Assembly (NCBI GenBank): GCA_012064415.1
Contig: SSNU01000055.1
Location: 1 to 64,000 of the forward strand
Length of the DNA stretch: 64,000 nt
DNA from: Gyrodactylus bullatarudis
Lineage: Eukaryota; Platyhelminthes; Monogenea; Gyrodactylidea; Gyrodactylidae
Direction: 5' to 3'
Within the stretch, counting starts at the first letter, position 1. Every line of letters starts with the position of its first letter. Positions 12,001 to 27,000 of this stretch are shown piece by piece. The position numbers and the translations under genes are program-made. The notes under the pieces were generated by a model. The model searched no databases. It was not told the DNA's origin and saw nothing but the letters and a program-made list of their open reading frames with translations.

Positions 12001-15000
12001 TCTGGATCACGATTGGACACAGGAAAATTATTATCTTATTTTACTTCTGGAAAAGTTTGATGATTTCTAATTTAAAAACGTTTGAGCTAGAAAAATTTGA
12101 CCAACTTTAAAGATTTTAAGCAACTCGATACTGAAATTTCGGATCATCATTAAATGAATTTGGCCAAAGAGATTAAAGAGGCAAATTCGCCACCTCTATA
12201 TAATATGAATCATTTTCCTTCGTAAAAAATCAAAAAGTTTAAATGGCTGTTGGTCTAATAAGGATAACAGATATTTGCATTGGATCGCTTGAAATCGAAG
12301 GAAAAAAACTTTAAGCTCGAATGTTGAAAACGTATGAATTTGAGGTATTTTCGAAATTCAAAAGAACTCCCAAAGTATTCTGAAATTGAATTTTTTTTCT
12401 TTTAACAATTAATTAGTTCATTTCATCATGGGATCCAAAATATATTTGAGCTCCTGAGAAAAATATTGACTAATTTGTCAACTAGCGGCCGAATAAACCT
12501 CTCCGGTTGAGTTGAGGACTAACTACAAATAATAGTATAGTGTCTCAATTTCATGTAAGATGCGTCAAGATCATCAAATAATAAATTAATTAACTTGATT
12601 CACTAATTATTTAATGAAACTTTGGACGATTCTCTGTATCTATTGTTGGGATTCCTGGTAGGATTAATGGATTTTTGAAAACTTTATAAAATAACTTATT
12701 AATTATTCAGATACCTCATTGTATTCAAATCAATAATCCCATAGTTAAATTCAAGATTACTATTATTATTTTGTCTGGTTTAAAATGCCGATCAGATCCA
12801 GGAGTAGAATACAGTTTGGACCAGACTAATTTTGGGAATTGTAATACTGTTGCAATACTGTTGTCATGGTAGAAAGAGTATGATTCCCTTTTACCTGTAT
12901 TACCTTGGAAACTGGTTTTTATTGCCTGTACCCTTTTTTTAAACGTTATTCTTGGGAGTATCTCTTTTTACTGTATTGATAAGATTTCAACAGGCTCAAA
13001 TCTATTTGAAAAAAAAATCACCATGAAAAATAATGAACTTCATTTAAAATTTCAGCTCCAAACAGTGAATTCGTATCTTTGTATTCAAACGAATCTGATA
13101 TGGATGAACTTTTTGGTAAAACCAGAAACGATGAATTACCACCTTTAATATTGGCCAATCATCCTCAAAAAGTATCATCAGTACGTGGAACTCAACCGAA
13201 CTACATGTCGAATGGATCCACCACTGATAAAGCATTGATAAACTCAAATTCGAGTCATTTATCCTTATCACAGCTGCAGGCCCTGCACAAACAACTCCTT
13301 GAACAACATCAAATTCTCTTGACTAAACAGCAGAATAAGCAATTGCCAAAGTCAACTACTACCCCGAGAAATAGCTTTAGAGATACCAATGCTAGTAACA
13401 ATATTTCCCAAATCAGTCCCGTCATCAATCCAAGTTACATGCAAGGTGAGTAGTTAATTCTTTCAATATTAGTCATGTTAATACTGAATGTTTTGGATGT
13501 AAAATTGAATTTGAAAATATATTCTTTAGAAGGAAATCGTTCACTCGAGCATTCTCCTTCTTCTCAGATATTTACACACATAATTCATAATCAGACAGAA
13601 AAATTGATTTATTCTAAAATCATATGAAAAAAAACAATTCTCTTTTGAGAACTTGATTACTAGTAAGCAATACATACTGTATATGATGGGACTAAATTTT
13701 CTCCACAACTCGTAATTCCTGATATAAATATACATTTATTATTAGTTTAATATTCACGTATACTTACATATACGTCCGAATGACCCATGGAGATATTCAT
13801 CATTGGTTAATTTATAAAAAGAATTTTATAAGAGAAATATATATTTCGCCAGGTCTTATCAATCTCTAATCCTGGTTTGATTAAATAATATTTACAAAGT
13901 TTTTTAATGAATAAATAGTTAATGAAAAATAGTAAAATCCATTTACAAAACTTCCAATTGATGAAAGACCAAAAAACTTCTCCATTCTTGATCTGTTTAA
14001 GTATAGAGAAGAAAAATTAAAAATCAATTGGGCCAAGGTAACTGCAAGTCATGAAGATGGTTCTTTTGGATACATAGGTTAGGGTTCTCTCCCATTATGA
14101 AGACCTTTTCTCTTATTTTAAGTTCTGTTAGATTGTCGTTTGGGCATTTAATATATTTAATATATTACCTGGCGAAATATATATTTCTCTTATAAAATTC
14201 TTTTTATAAATTAACCAATGATAAATATACATTTGTTCCTGGAAATAAGCATAAACTTATCGAATTCCCCAAATTTATATCCACTCCATCATTGTTTCTG
14301 TTTTTTTTTCTGTTCTTTAACAAAATTGTACTTTACAAGTGTCACTTTCTCTGCCTGGTATCAATGGAAAATTTTCTGGCAAAATTAATTAATTAAGAAT
14401 GGATCGATTCTCCTAAATGTTTCTTTTCTGCAATTTATCTGCGCATGAGAATGGACGTTTCAAATTCATCAAATTGATTGTATTGTAAAAATTGCATTAC
14501 GTGAAAAACAAAGCAAACTAAAAACTGTACTTTGTTTTTTATAATTCTAACATATTTTCTATCAGGTCGATTCTGAATTAAATTTTTAACGTTTGCCCCT
14601 TTTAGACTCTTATAATGTACTTATTTCTATCTCAGGGCTTCACCCGCTCTGAGTATGCAGATTTGAGTTTTTAGTTGAAAAATTCTCTGAATCCTACATC
14701 TGATAGTAATTATTCTCTCAGAAATTAAAAATATAAATCTAATTTTTTATTAACTTCCTTTAACAATATTTTCTCAAAATATAGATCTGTATCTGATTGC
14801 GAGATCTTAAATTAGTCATGTCTCATATCAGATCTAAACTGGATTATTCCAAGTATCTTCTCTGTTCTTATCTTCATTAATTAGTTATGGCCAGATGATT
14901 AATGAATTGCTTATAGACTCTAGAGTTTCCGATGATCAATTCACTCAACTCATTCTATAACAGTTAAAAATGAACCAAAATTACAAGATTTAGAACTATC

Positions 15001-18000
15001 TATTGATCAGATTAACTTGCATTTATTTTGTACATTTCTAAGATATCTATTTAACCCTTAAAGTAATAGTTCTATCAGACGTCATTTTAACAACTCATTA
15101 TTATTCATTCAAGCCTCAGAAAATACTTCGCTTACCACCCATTCAATAGGAAATTTATTAATCTCCCGGAATATGCAAAGATCTTAGCTCCATCATTCAT
15201 TAAACTCAGGCTATACTAATTTAAAGAGAGTTGATTTTTTTTAATTAATTTTTGTTTAAAACGTATTTTTAAAACCCTACTTCTCGGGGTCATAGATAAA
15301 AAGTAAGATAACTTTTATGGAAGAATCATACTTCTAGAATGCAAATATGCATTCGCCTGAACTCTATCTGCTAAAGTTACAAAGATAACCTGCTTTTGGA
15401 TCAAAAAATGGGTCAGTTTTTGATCGATAACTCCTGAACCAAAAATAATTGCGTTAAAAACAACTGTAGATTCGTAATCAGTGTATTCATAAACCATAGG
15501 ATAGACAAATGATTGAATGCGAGTCATGAAAAAAGTTTCTCTGGGACTTTAAGGGTTAAAGCTATGCTCAATAGTATTCCTCAGATTTCAGATTTTTTTT
15601 CAAAGTTTAGTTATAAAAACTTGAATGACAGATTTAGTTCACGGGATGTAATTAGTTCAGATAGCATTTTACTAATTAATCATAGGTCTCTTTTCTGAAA
15701 TCCAATCATTTAATTAATCAATAATAAGCAGACCCTTTGATCTAATTTTGGTCCCAAATAAAACCTTTTGATTACACAGTTTGAACATAAATTCCAAATT
15801 CAGCTCAGAGAAGAAAAAAAGTAAACAATTAAACAAAGTGATAAGTGGACATATCGTACTCTGTGTGTGTGTGTGTGTGTACTCAATTATAATTATCCAC
15901 TCCTGTTCATTCTAGTTAGTTAACTATTTTTTAAATTTTTCCCTGGCCAAATAAACAAACACAATATATACACACTATACTTTTAAGTGTAGAAAAAGGG
16001 AATGTCTGATAAACTCTTTTGGATAGTTTATTAATATTTTATAGGTTAATTTTAATTTTAATAAATAAAATATTTATGATAATTTTTTACTTTCCCCTCT
16101 TTTCAATTCTGAGCTCACTGGATATAATTAAAGTGAGAAGTTTCTTTTTTCATTATCAATCTGATGAGTCTGATAGTCTAGATTAGTGTGTAATTAAGAA
16201 AATCAGAACTTGAAGCCACTTTCAATAGGCCCTATCGCTTCTAGCAACAGTGACAAAAAGTGTGTGAGTTTAGACCAACACTACTACTCAGATCGCCTAT
16301 GATAAAATTGATCTTCAAGTATTTGATTATAATTCCAACATATTTCGCTCAAAAATATCTTTCTACGCTTCTGTACTAAGATAAATAAAATTGTGAAAAA
16401 TTTCAAATAAAATACGTTTTTAATGTTTTTCACATGAAATTCACATTAGTTCTTATAACACAATTGCAAAACAATTGATTTAAACATTAATAGAATTATT
16501 TTGAGGCTTGTTAAAAATGAAATAGCAATTCTGATCGATCAAAAACGTTATTTTTGAAGATTTTCATAATTTTGCCAATCTAGTTACTGAAGTATAAAAG
16601 GATATTTTGGAGCGAAATTTGTTGGAATGATGTTTAAATACTTGGCGATTTTAGTAATTTTGGAAGTAATTTCGTCCAAGTCCAGTGAGTAAATATTTTA
16701 CGAGTATACAAGAAAATTTCATGGCTGAGATGTTTCTCAAATCTTCCTCTTACTTAATTTCCAAAAGTTTTCATCAAGCAGATAATATGATTACTCTTTA
16801 CAAATAAAATACATGTGTTCTCATGCATGAAAAAATATTGCTAAACTGCTTAAGGATATTGTCTTTGCTCTTGACACTAAATGTAAATACCGTATTTACA
16901 ATCGATCCTGAATTTTGAAAAGGGAGAAAATTAATTAATATTTTATCAGGAAATCGAATGCTGTGTCTCAGGATGGTGTATGAAAAGATGACTTTTTGTC
17001 ACGCATTCCTTTCACAGACTAATTAAATCATAATAGTTAGATCAAAAGACAACTAGCCAAGGGTTCCGATTGCAGAATTTGTTTGCAGATTTATAGGTAA
17101 ACTTGAATCTATATTTTAAAAGAAGACTCAAACATTTGTGATATCATGCGGGAATCTTATTGGTCGAGAACATTTCACAATGTATAGCATACATAAGTAT
17201 AGGGATCATTTATTAATTCGCTCAGCCAATCAAATACATTTATAGTGTATAATGAATTCGAATTATCAACCAAGTGAGATGTTGAAAATTTTATTTTCAA
17301 TCTTATGCAATTATATTTTCAAAATTATGCAATCGTCATTTTAGTAAAGACTTTTTGAGCTTCTAGTCATGAGGAACTGTTATGAAAAATGCAATTTTTT
17401 GGCCCAAATTATTACATACAGAATTCAATTCTCAGTCCAATCAACCTTCAGAATTAGCTTATAGAAAATTTCCGACTCTTAAATTAAAGTATTTTAAGCG
17501 TAGGTTTTAGTATGAATAAAATGCTCAGATTCTGCACATAACCAAATTCTTACTTAATTTTGTTAGTTTTTTGTACTCTTATCCGCATGATAATCGGTTT
17601 TTCAAATTAGATTTGTATAAATTACTATTCTATGTACATCTGTGTAGCTATAGAAATTAACATGGAAATATCTATCATGATCAAAGATTCGTAACAATTC
17701 ACGATTGTACTTTAACTGTGAATAAAACCAGCATTTATAGAGTCAAGAAATTCATTTTCCTTCATTAACCCTTTCGGTTCGCCCTATGTAGGACGATTAT
17801 TCAAATTCTCAGCTATTACGCAGGTCCAAACAATATCACAAAATCTATTTTATAATTCATGCTTAACAAATCTCAAAATCTAAAGCTGAATAAAATAACC
17901 AAAATTGTTAATATTTGGTTTTTCATCTACTCATTAGTAAAGCTAATTGATATGAAGATGGAAATTTATGATTTTTACAAAATTATAAATTTTTTCATCA

Positions 18001-21000
18001 GGAAATCGAATTTGATCAAGATTTTTTGGAATCTAGATCGTAGGTTCTTCTTTCAGGATCTGAAGAAAAAAAATTTGAAAAAAATCAAATTTTAAGAAAG
18101 TTATGGCATATTTCAAAACTAGCGATGGCGCCGAATTTTTTTGAACTTTGAGTTTAAAATTTTTGTTGATTCAAAAGTGAGAGAGTGATCAAAAGGATCA
18201 CTATTAAAAAACCCGATTATGACCATAAAAGTTACAATTTATTCGATTTTCAAGTAGTGAAAATGTTCAAAAATTCAAAATTCGATTTTCACACGAAGAT
18301 GGGTGGATTCTCAAAATCTGAATCAGCATATTTGATTTCTTTGACTAATCGTGATCCTAAAAATCAACTTTTGATCACTCTCTCATTTTTAAATCAACGA
18401 AAATTATCAACTCAAAGTTCGAAAAAATGGGGATTCGGCGCCATCGCTAGATTTGAAATATGCCATAACTTTCTTAAAATTTGATTTTTTCAAATTATTT
18501 TTCTTCAGATCCTGAAAGTGGAACGATCTAGATTCAAAAAAGTTTTGATCAAAATCGATTTCAAAAAATTGAATTATGTAAAAATCATAAATACCCATCT
18601 TCATATTAATTAATATTATTACATTAACAATTCCTTGATTACATTAGTACAATTTATTTTGAATTCGATTAAGTTTAGATATTGACTGAACGGTTAAGTT
18701 TTTTGAAAATTTTTTTGCATCTGTTAAAAATGGCAAGTTTCTTCATCTGACCGAATTCTGGAATATTATTGCGTAGACCTTGTCGGTTTGAGTAGACTAG
18801 CGGTGATGATTTTATAAGAATGAGCGATTTTAATTCTCTTCTAAGTCTTAAGCAGTTTTTAGATGATTTCTTTTGGTAATTTGACCGTTGCGTATTATAC
18901 TCCAAAAATTGTTGTCTATTAGTGAGATAGTTCTGTAGATATTTAAGGAGTTTTGAGCAAACTCCTTGCTTGTGGCACCCTTCAAGAATTGTGGCAAAGT
19001 ATACTTTATCAAATGCTTTGCTAAGATCAATATATACAACAACAATTTTTTGATTCTTGCTTTTCAAATATGAGACATAGCTAATCTCATCTGTAATCGT
19101 TTCAATTGGGATTCTTTTTCTCAACTGGTTTTCTTATCGTCTCGATAGGGTAAAGGTGTGATAAAAATTTATTCATCTATTGTAGATGGAAAATGAGTAG
19201 TAGATAAAACTGAGTTTTTCAACTTGAATTATGATTGACCTAACAGAAACTGGATTCGCTTAAACACATACGAAATGTCAATATATCGGCATAAATTAAA
19301 ATATGATGAGAATGAAAATCTATTGAAATATATGAAAACATAGAATTGGGTATTCTTCAATTTCCTGCTTTTTTTCAATCATTTTTTTTATTGTTATAGA
19401 CATTTTCAGACTTTTGACCTCAAACTCTACCTCCAGCCCATTTAAAAAATAGATTCACAAATCTTCATTGAAATGATAATTTTAGAGAGCATTCGAAAAT
19501 CATAAGCTTATAAAGATTATTTCAACAAATTTTCCCGAGATTCCAAGAGAATGTAATATTACAAAGAAAATATTGAGCTCTTTACAATTCACAAAAGGCT
19601 ATTCAAGGCTTGAAGAAAAGATTTTCTTATTGATATATCCATCTATCTTGTATTTCAAATTATGTAATCTGACAAGAGATAAGATAATCAACTAGCATTT
19701 AGAGATAGAGAAATTTCTTAGCTCTCAAGCTATATACATGAATGTTAATTTACTTGGTGAATATTTCAGCTAATCTCTCTTCTCTTAAAATAAAATGACA
19801 TCAAGAGTCAGGAATCAGTGAAGCCTGCTAGTGTTCAACCTTGATATATGAATTTCTCTATTTTTCAATGTAACCTAATAATATACTTTTAGTGTAATCT
19901 CAATTTAGTTAAGGAACATTAATTGACATTACTGAAAATATTACTCTGAGATTTTTCGTAATCATCATTTGCAAGAATATTACATTTAGTTATACTCTTT
20001 ATACCAATTAAAGTTCAAGTTGAAAAAAATTCATGTTTCTCTTGATAGCTCTAGTTAAATTCAACCAGCTAACTCAGCCTCATTGACTCCTCATAACTTT
20101 ACAGAGAAATAAATAACTTGAATAAGATTAAATTGGTGAAACACGAAACTTTTCCTCGAGCATGAAGAATTCTAGAAGAATCATTGGTTAATGAGACTTC
20201 TGAAATTGGTACTTTCATCAAGGCAATACTGGTTAGAAGTAGAAAAGATCTGACCCAATAGGCATTTAGATATTAAAATTGGAAAGAATTATTCAGCTTT
20301 TTTGAGAATACATTCCAATTACCTATTCTATTATATGGCACAAAATCGATTCTGTAATTTCAAGAGTAGAATTTTCAATATTCATTGCTAAAATAAGAAT
20401 AAGTAATGCATAAATAAATAGAAATCCAAATGTCTAAACTTGCATTTAGTATTTACCTTACTCCCTATGAATGATGAGTATCCAATTGGACATTTGAAAT
20501 GTTTACAACATGCTCATTAGTAACTGTATCAAGACATTCTACTGCATTCAGTTATAATAGAATAATTATCACAATTTAATTTATACATTAGCGTAATGTA
20601 TTTCAGGAAATAAATGTAAGAATCTGGAAAATACATTTTCCCTTGGCCATGTGAACATGAATTTAAAAATTATTATAGTATAAAAAGAATTTTATTACAT
20701 TTACATCATTTTGAAAATAAATCAATTAATTTTGTACATATTTTTCGTTTAAAGAGTAATATTAAAATATGTAAATAATTTATATTCTCTCATGTAACAC
20801 GAAATACACGTGTGGCCATCAGGAATGATTAAAGCTCACGCATATTTATGAAACCCTATTTTTAACCTTTCAATACCAGCTCGATAAATTTGATGCAATT
20901 TCTTTCAGAATTTCACAGTTCGATCTACTTGTGACTCAGAAGATTGTATGAAAAATTCAAAAAAACTTCATGATCATAAATTCGGCATGTTCCATATGGC

Positions 21001-24000
21001 TACATTGGTACTGTAGGGTGGTAAAATTTGACTTTCCGAAAAATTGAGTTTGAAGAGTTATTAGGAAAAAATTTCCTTCGAACTTCAGGTGATCCTTCTC
21101 TTTGATGTAGGTTCACAAGGTGCTCTGATAGCTGACTTTTCATCAAGACATTTAACCATGTCCTTTTTGTAAAGAAGCAATTTTCGAGCCTCGAACATTG
21201 AGGTATTAAGTACCCATTTGAAAACAGTGATTTATTATAATTCTAGACCTTATGTAGTCATTTTTTTTTCTTTGCGATCAAGAATTTCTTAACCATTAGA
21301 TTACATGAGAATACAAAGTTTGAATGATAACTCATTCATTGTTGAATAATAATAAAATATTTCTAAGCGCCAGAGGTGAAGATTATACAATATAGCCTTC
21401 AATTGTGTAATGCCTGGGGCGGTACAACAACAACAGATGATTTTTTGGGAATCCTCATTGCTTAATTCTTTGACGTATGATTCTTTTTAGACTCAATAAG
21501 GGAGATCCCATCTTCTCCACAGGTATTCCACGGTATACATTATTCAAAACATGATTCTCCCTCTCAAGAAATTAACTAAAGTTGATTGAAATGAAGTTGG
21601 GTGATCTATAATTTTCACAGAAATCTCGATATTTTCATCAAGAATTCGAATTTAAAGATTTTTTTGGAGTCCTACTCATGTTACCCACTTTTACCATTTG
21701 AAGAAAAAAAATTCTGAAAAGAAATTATTTTTATGAAAAATACAGTCATTTTTCAAATTCCCATTTGGCGCCAAAATCCCATTTTTTAGAACTTTGAACC
21801 GAGAATTTTTATTGATTTGAAAGTTGGAGGGTGATCAAAAGAGCTTTTTCAAGATCAGGATTTGACAAGAAAATTAATTCATCTGAATCTGATCTTATGC
21901 TCAACCTTAGTATCGTTTGGGAGCGGAATTTCGTTTTTTTGATCATTTTTACTACTTGAAAATCAATGAAATTTCGATAATTCAGAATCTCTGGAAAATG
22001 GGGTAGCTGTCGATAACTTGACGGTGCTAGTCAGCTTTCTTGTCTAATCTTGATCCTGGAAAACATCTTTTGATCAACCTCCAACTTTCAAATAAATAGA
22101 TATTCTTGGTTCAAAGTTCGAAAAAATGGGATTTTGGCGCCAAATGGGAATTTGAAAAATGACTGTATTTTTCATAAAAATAATTTTTTTCAGATATTTT
22201 TTCTCGCCAAATGACAAAAGTGGGCAACATGAGTAGGATTCCAGAAAATCTTTAAAAAATTCGAATCTTTGTGAAAATATCAAGATTTCTGTGAAAATTA
22301 TAGATCACCCAACTTCATTTCAATCAACTTTAGTTAATTTCTTGAGAGGGAGAATCATGTTTGAATAATGGACAAATATTATTGCATTCAAATTGATAAA
22401 ACAATTAAATTTTTGAGAAATTTTATGCTTTCCTAATTGAGAATATTTCTTTTCTTGAATCGGAAGTCTGCTTGAGAGAAAGACTGTCTGGATCAAGTTC
22501 CTAGATCAATTAGACTGTCTTTAGAGAAATTTTATTCTTCTAATGGAGTGAATATATTTTTTCAGTAAATTTAGCAATAATCTTTTAATTAGGACCACAA
22601 AACGGTAACTTGTATGCCTTGGTCCAACGTCAGAATCTTCAGCTGAGCATTCTTCAACAACAGGCCAAACTTGCAGAGACACTCTCCGTAATACCACAAT
22701 CTAAGGTGAGTTATATAGCCTTGAATTTACTATGTAATAGGGTAATACAAAATTTTATTTTCCCGAACAATATTCTATGCCTTAATCAAAAATTTATGTT
22801 TTAACCATGAAAAACACATTTTTGGAAATCAAAATGAAAATTTTTAATGTTCTAATATACAAAAATCCCATAATCCCTAAATACATCAAAATTTACTTAA
22901 TTTCCTGGGACTTTCTTCCGACATGTGAAAGAACGCTCAATTTTTACTATAAGCCCTATTTTTTTCAAAATGTTGCAAAAACTATTCAAAAATCTTAATT
23001 TTGTCCTTTCTCGTAGTGAAATTCATTGAAAAAATCTTGGCGCGTATTCTAAAATTGTCATCTTCAATCGAGATTTTGTATATCAGATCAAACTCGAAAA
23101 CGTATGGTTTTATAGGAAAAAATGCCTAGTTTTCGATAATCTTCAAAATGAGATTAAGGCTGGGAAAGTTGAAAAATTTGGCCTACTCTACTATGTAGCA
23201 AGATGAGCTCTATTATTTGACTTTTGTATCGACTAGCTTCAGTTTAAATTAAATCAAACTAGAGAAATAACAATAGAAAACGTTCTTACATTCTTCTTGA
23301 AATCAATTACAAAAATGCAAGACTTTGTAGGTGTGAATGGGGGAATGATTGAATCAGTTATTGCTATCTCCATCTCTATATCATTGCAATTGTAAATTGA
23401 TGAATGAAATTTGACAAATCTAAACTGATCCTTATCACTTAATTAATTCTGTTTCCTCTAATGATAATGGATCCAAGAGGGGGAGAGAGATAATTGAAAA
23501 GATGTAATTGTATTCTTGTTATTCTGCAGAGTTATTTTCATCAGAAATCATCAAAATTTAATCATCAATCAGGGTCTTTGAAATAGCAAAAATTACAGTT
23601 GTGTCCCAGTTTTTGTGTATGAGAAATCGCATATCCCAATTTTCTTATGAAAATTGAATTTTCTCATCATCGATCTACTTTAAAAGTTTTAAAAAAATAA
23701 TCTTTAGCCCAAAATCGATCAGCACCACTACTGAGCATGAAAAATCGTGAAAATAAATCTTGATGGGAAAAGTAGTGTGTCACCTTCAATAGGTTAAAGT
23801 TCAATAAATATGGGTTACATTTTTGTCAAACTTTCTCCATGTTAGTTTCATTTTTATGTCTATTAGACATTGTCTAATTAAAAATCATTGACGAGTTCTA
23901 TCAAAAGTCGTTTCAGTGTCTATGATGAGAAAAATTCTATTTCTCATAGGAAAAATTGGGGTGTGCGATTTCTCATACACCCAAAACTGGAGCACAACTG

Positions 24001-27000
24001 TAATATGTTTGATAAGATCAAGTTGGATTTTATTGGAGATGTGATAATTATCATATTATTTAAATTGATATTATTTCTCCCATCCCAAAGGCATTATGCA
24101 ATGAAAATCAAACTGGCGGCTTTGCCAAATCTCCATTAGCTGTAAAGTTGAAGACGTCACCAATACAACAATTTCCGCCTCCTGCCATCCAGGATAGAAT
24201 GTACACTCAACCGTTTACAAATGATCCATATCAAAGTGAGTGACTATATCTTTTCTCTTCACTGCTAAAACCTATGATTTATTAATACAATAGGGGAATC
24301 AATCAATTTTATTAAAACTCATCTTCCAATCCTACTGCTAGGATAGATTCTGGTCACAAGTCATTGTGATCCTTATCTAAGAAGTCTTGTTAAACTAAAT
24401 AATTTGTAAATTAATCAAATATTCTCCAACAAATATCAATATTTTTAGTACAGAAATAAAAGGATTAATTTGAAAATATTCCTAACCCTAGACTACACTT
24501 TGAAATGATTTATTACTTTTGATAAAAACCTGCATTCAACTATACCACAGATGAGCATTTGAGTTCGGGATAACAGGTACTATTCTGAGCGAATGTAATA
24601 CCCAGATAATGCTTTGATAATTTTGAACCAAGTATTAGTTCTTTAGGGAGCTGTTCGGCATAGATTGACTACTAGGTAGCAAGCGAACAACGTTATAGCT
24701 AAACTTTGCATATTTTTGACAAGAAAAAGCCATCTCTCGCTAAGTTTATGCTAATTTTTATGTGTAAAAGTTTGAAACTTTTTGATATTCAAGATTTTGT
24801 GATTTCGTACTAAACATTCATTGAAAATTGAGTGGCAACCTTTGAAAAATCTATGGCTTTTAAGAACTACCATAGAGGGATACACATTTTTCAATATAAA
24901 AGAATGCTTAAATTTGATATCTGAGATGTTGGTATAAAAGTGAGGTTTATAATTAAACTCTGTGAAGACTGTTCCGTATTGATTCATTGATCTGAGTATG
25001 AGTAGATGATAAAATCCTCCAAGAAATTTTAAAAGAAGAATGATACTCAACCATTCAACTCCTTCCTTGTTCTCACATCAAAGCAATTATTGAGAAGGAC
25101 ATGAAGAAATATTCTAAGCATGATTTTCATTTTAATTTGCGGCCAAAATAAATTTTACTCACTACTGTAGTAGAAAGAACGATTTTACTTTGCTCAAAAA
25201 CAAAAACCTTTGTTTTCAAATAACTCTGATTACTAAAATCTATCCCAGAAAAGTAGTGTTGATAGTTTTGAAAATTAATCTGCAATCTACCCCTGTTGAG
25301 TTAGGTTGAGCTTTGTTGTGTAAGTGAATTCTCATCAAACTAGCCTCGAATTTATAATAAATTTTTCAAAGGAGAAGCGTCTATCGATTTGTCTCTTCAA
25401 CTTTTATTCACTCAATTATCTTCTTTCTGATATTAAAATTCTCCTTACCATTTTATCGACACACAATGCAATTTGGCAGGATGGGTATTGCTTGTGTATG
25501 TACATAAATATATAGATAGATATATGTACGTTTGTATCAGGGATGACAACTTGTTTATTATTTTCATTAATTATTCAATTATGGAGAAAATTTAATTTAA
25601 TTTTGTGCCAAATTAGAAGGGATGGTGTATCACGACAGTTAAAAATTGATCAATTCAGCTCCCAGTTCTTTTTTAAATACACAAGCGAAAGCGATTGAGA
25701 TAGACACAAAGAAAGAAAGGGATTCTCCTGATTAATTGATATAAAAAATTGGGAAAATGTTTGGCTGGCTATCTAATAAATTGTTTTCCTTCTCAACTTA
25801 TAAAATATTCAATTACACTCATTTGTGATTAAACAGCAATGGTAGTCTTGTCTTTGTAGGTATAACCTTCGGCTACTTTTCTAAATCTGATTATCAGTTA
25901 TTTTTGCACATAATAGTTTATACTTGGACGAAATTTTGCAAAATTACTTAAATCGCCCATCGATATGAAAAAACTAATCTTCAAGTATTTTAACGCTTTC
26001 GGTGCCGAGACTATTTTACAATTTTTATAAAAACCAAAATTTAGCTATGAAGATACCAAGTTATTTGGCCAAAAATATTACTAATGCAAGTTCACATTGT
26101 GGGCTTCAATTTAAACTTTAATTGATCCAGAAAACTATCAAACTGGTAGAGTTATGAAGGTTCAAAAAAATTGGAAAATGGACATGTATGTCCATCGGCA
26201 CCGAAAGGGTTAACATCATTCCATCAAATTTCGCTTCAATTCATGCTTCTGGAAAAAGATGAACAAAATTGTGAAAATTTTCAAATTTGGAACGTTTTTT
26301 ATTGTTTTATATTTATAATTTTAACTTGAATGTATGGTATTCTGAGCAAAAGTGACTATTGTTTAATAAAGTAATAGAATAAAAAAAGTCTGTGTTTTTA
26401 TGACCAATAAATTCGTCTATAATTTTCAAAATCTTTTTCCAGAAGTATGAAAAGGTATTTTGAGGCGAAATTCGGTGGAATGATGTTAAAATACTTGAAG
26501 ATTAGTTTTTTCATATCGATGGGCGATTTAATTAATTTTGCAAAATTTCGTCAAAGTCTAATACTTTTCATATTTATTTTACGGTTGATTCCAAAAACCA
26601 CCTCAAAGGAAAATTTTTTCCACTAATGACCCCAATGAAAATTTCAACTTTTATCCTCGAATCAATTATAAATGTTGTAGAATATCTTGGTGAAATATCT
26701 GGGCCAGTCTTGCATTTCCTAAATACGAAATTGAGATTTTAACTTCTAATTTTGCTGAATCATTGAATGCAATCCCATTGAAGATAAGAGAAAAAATCCA
26801 TTTAGAATAACAATTTCGTTTGAATGAATTTATTGTCAGATAAATTCTTAGAACGGCTAAACTTCTATTCAAAGATTTAAAGTGAACTTTCTCTTTATAA
26901 AGAACCTTTGATGGAAAATTTTTTTATTTCGAACTTTTTTTCTATATTGTCTATGTGGACCTCGTGATCTTAAAACTTGTTTGAATTCGATTTTTAGATG

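Larger units (their letters stand above)
3065..13055 (+). other. Tensin intron, 10 kb, rich in mobile elements
   Basis: It holds a Penelope-like element (family A), an ATGAAATTC-rich hairpin, a family B Penelope fragment and a GGCGCC fold-back copy, each listed separately. The rest is AT-rich sequence with purine/pyrimidine-biased runs around 5515-5830 and 6850-6980, in which I see no gene. Confidence 0.7.
13446..22592 (+). other. Tensin intron, 9.1 kb, rich in mobile elements
   Basis: It contains a Penelope remnant, a TTAA element, two fold-back copies, a LINE fragment and a TG microsatellite, all listed separately. The stretch 19150-21530 shows nothing I can name. Confidence 0.7.
25922..26566. 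mobile_element. Fold-back element of the CGAAATT/AAGTATTT family, carrying nested insertions
   Basis: The left end (CTTGGACGAAATTTTGCAAA) and right end (TTTGCAAAATTTCGTC) are inverse, and the arms pair through ATCGCCCATCGATATGAAAA. The left arm is split by the TTAA element at 25990-26213. A 96-bp block shared with 28217-28312 sits in the middle. Related sequence occurs at 16300 and 28008. Confidence 0.85.

Noticed and set aside
24751..25050. 99-codon minus-strand frame considered as a Penelope RT remnant
   Set aside because: I could not place any RT motif in it with confidence and the flanks show no element.
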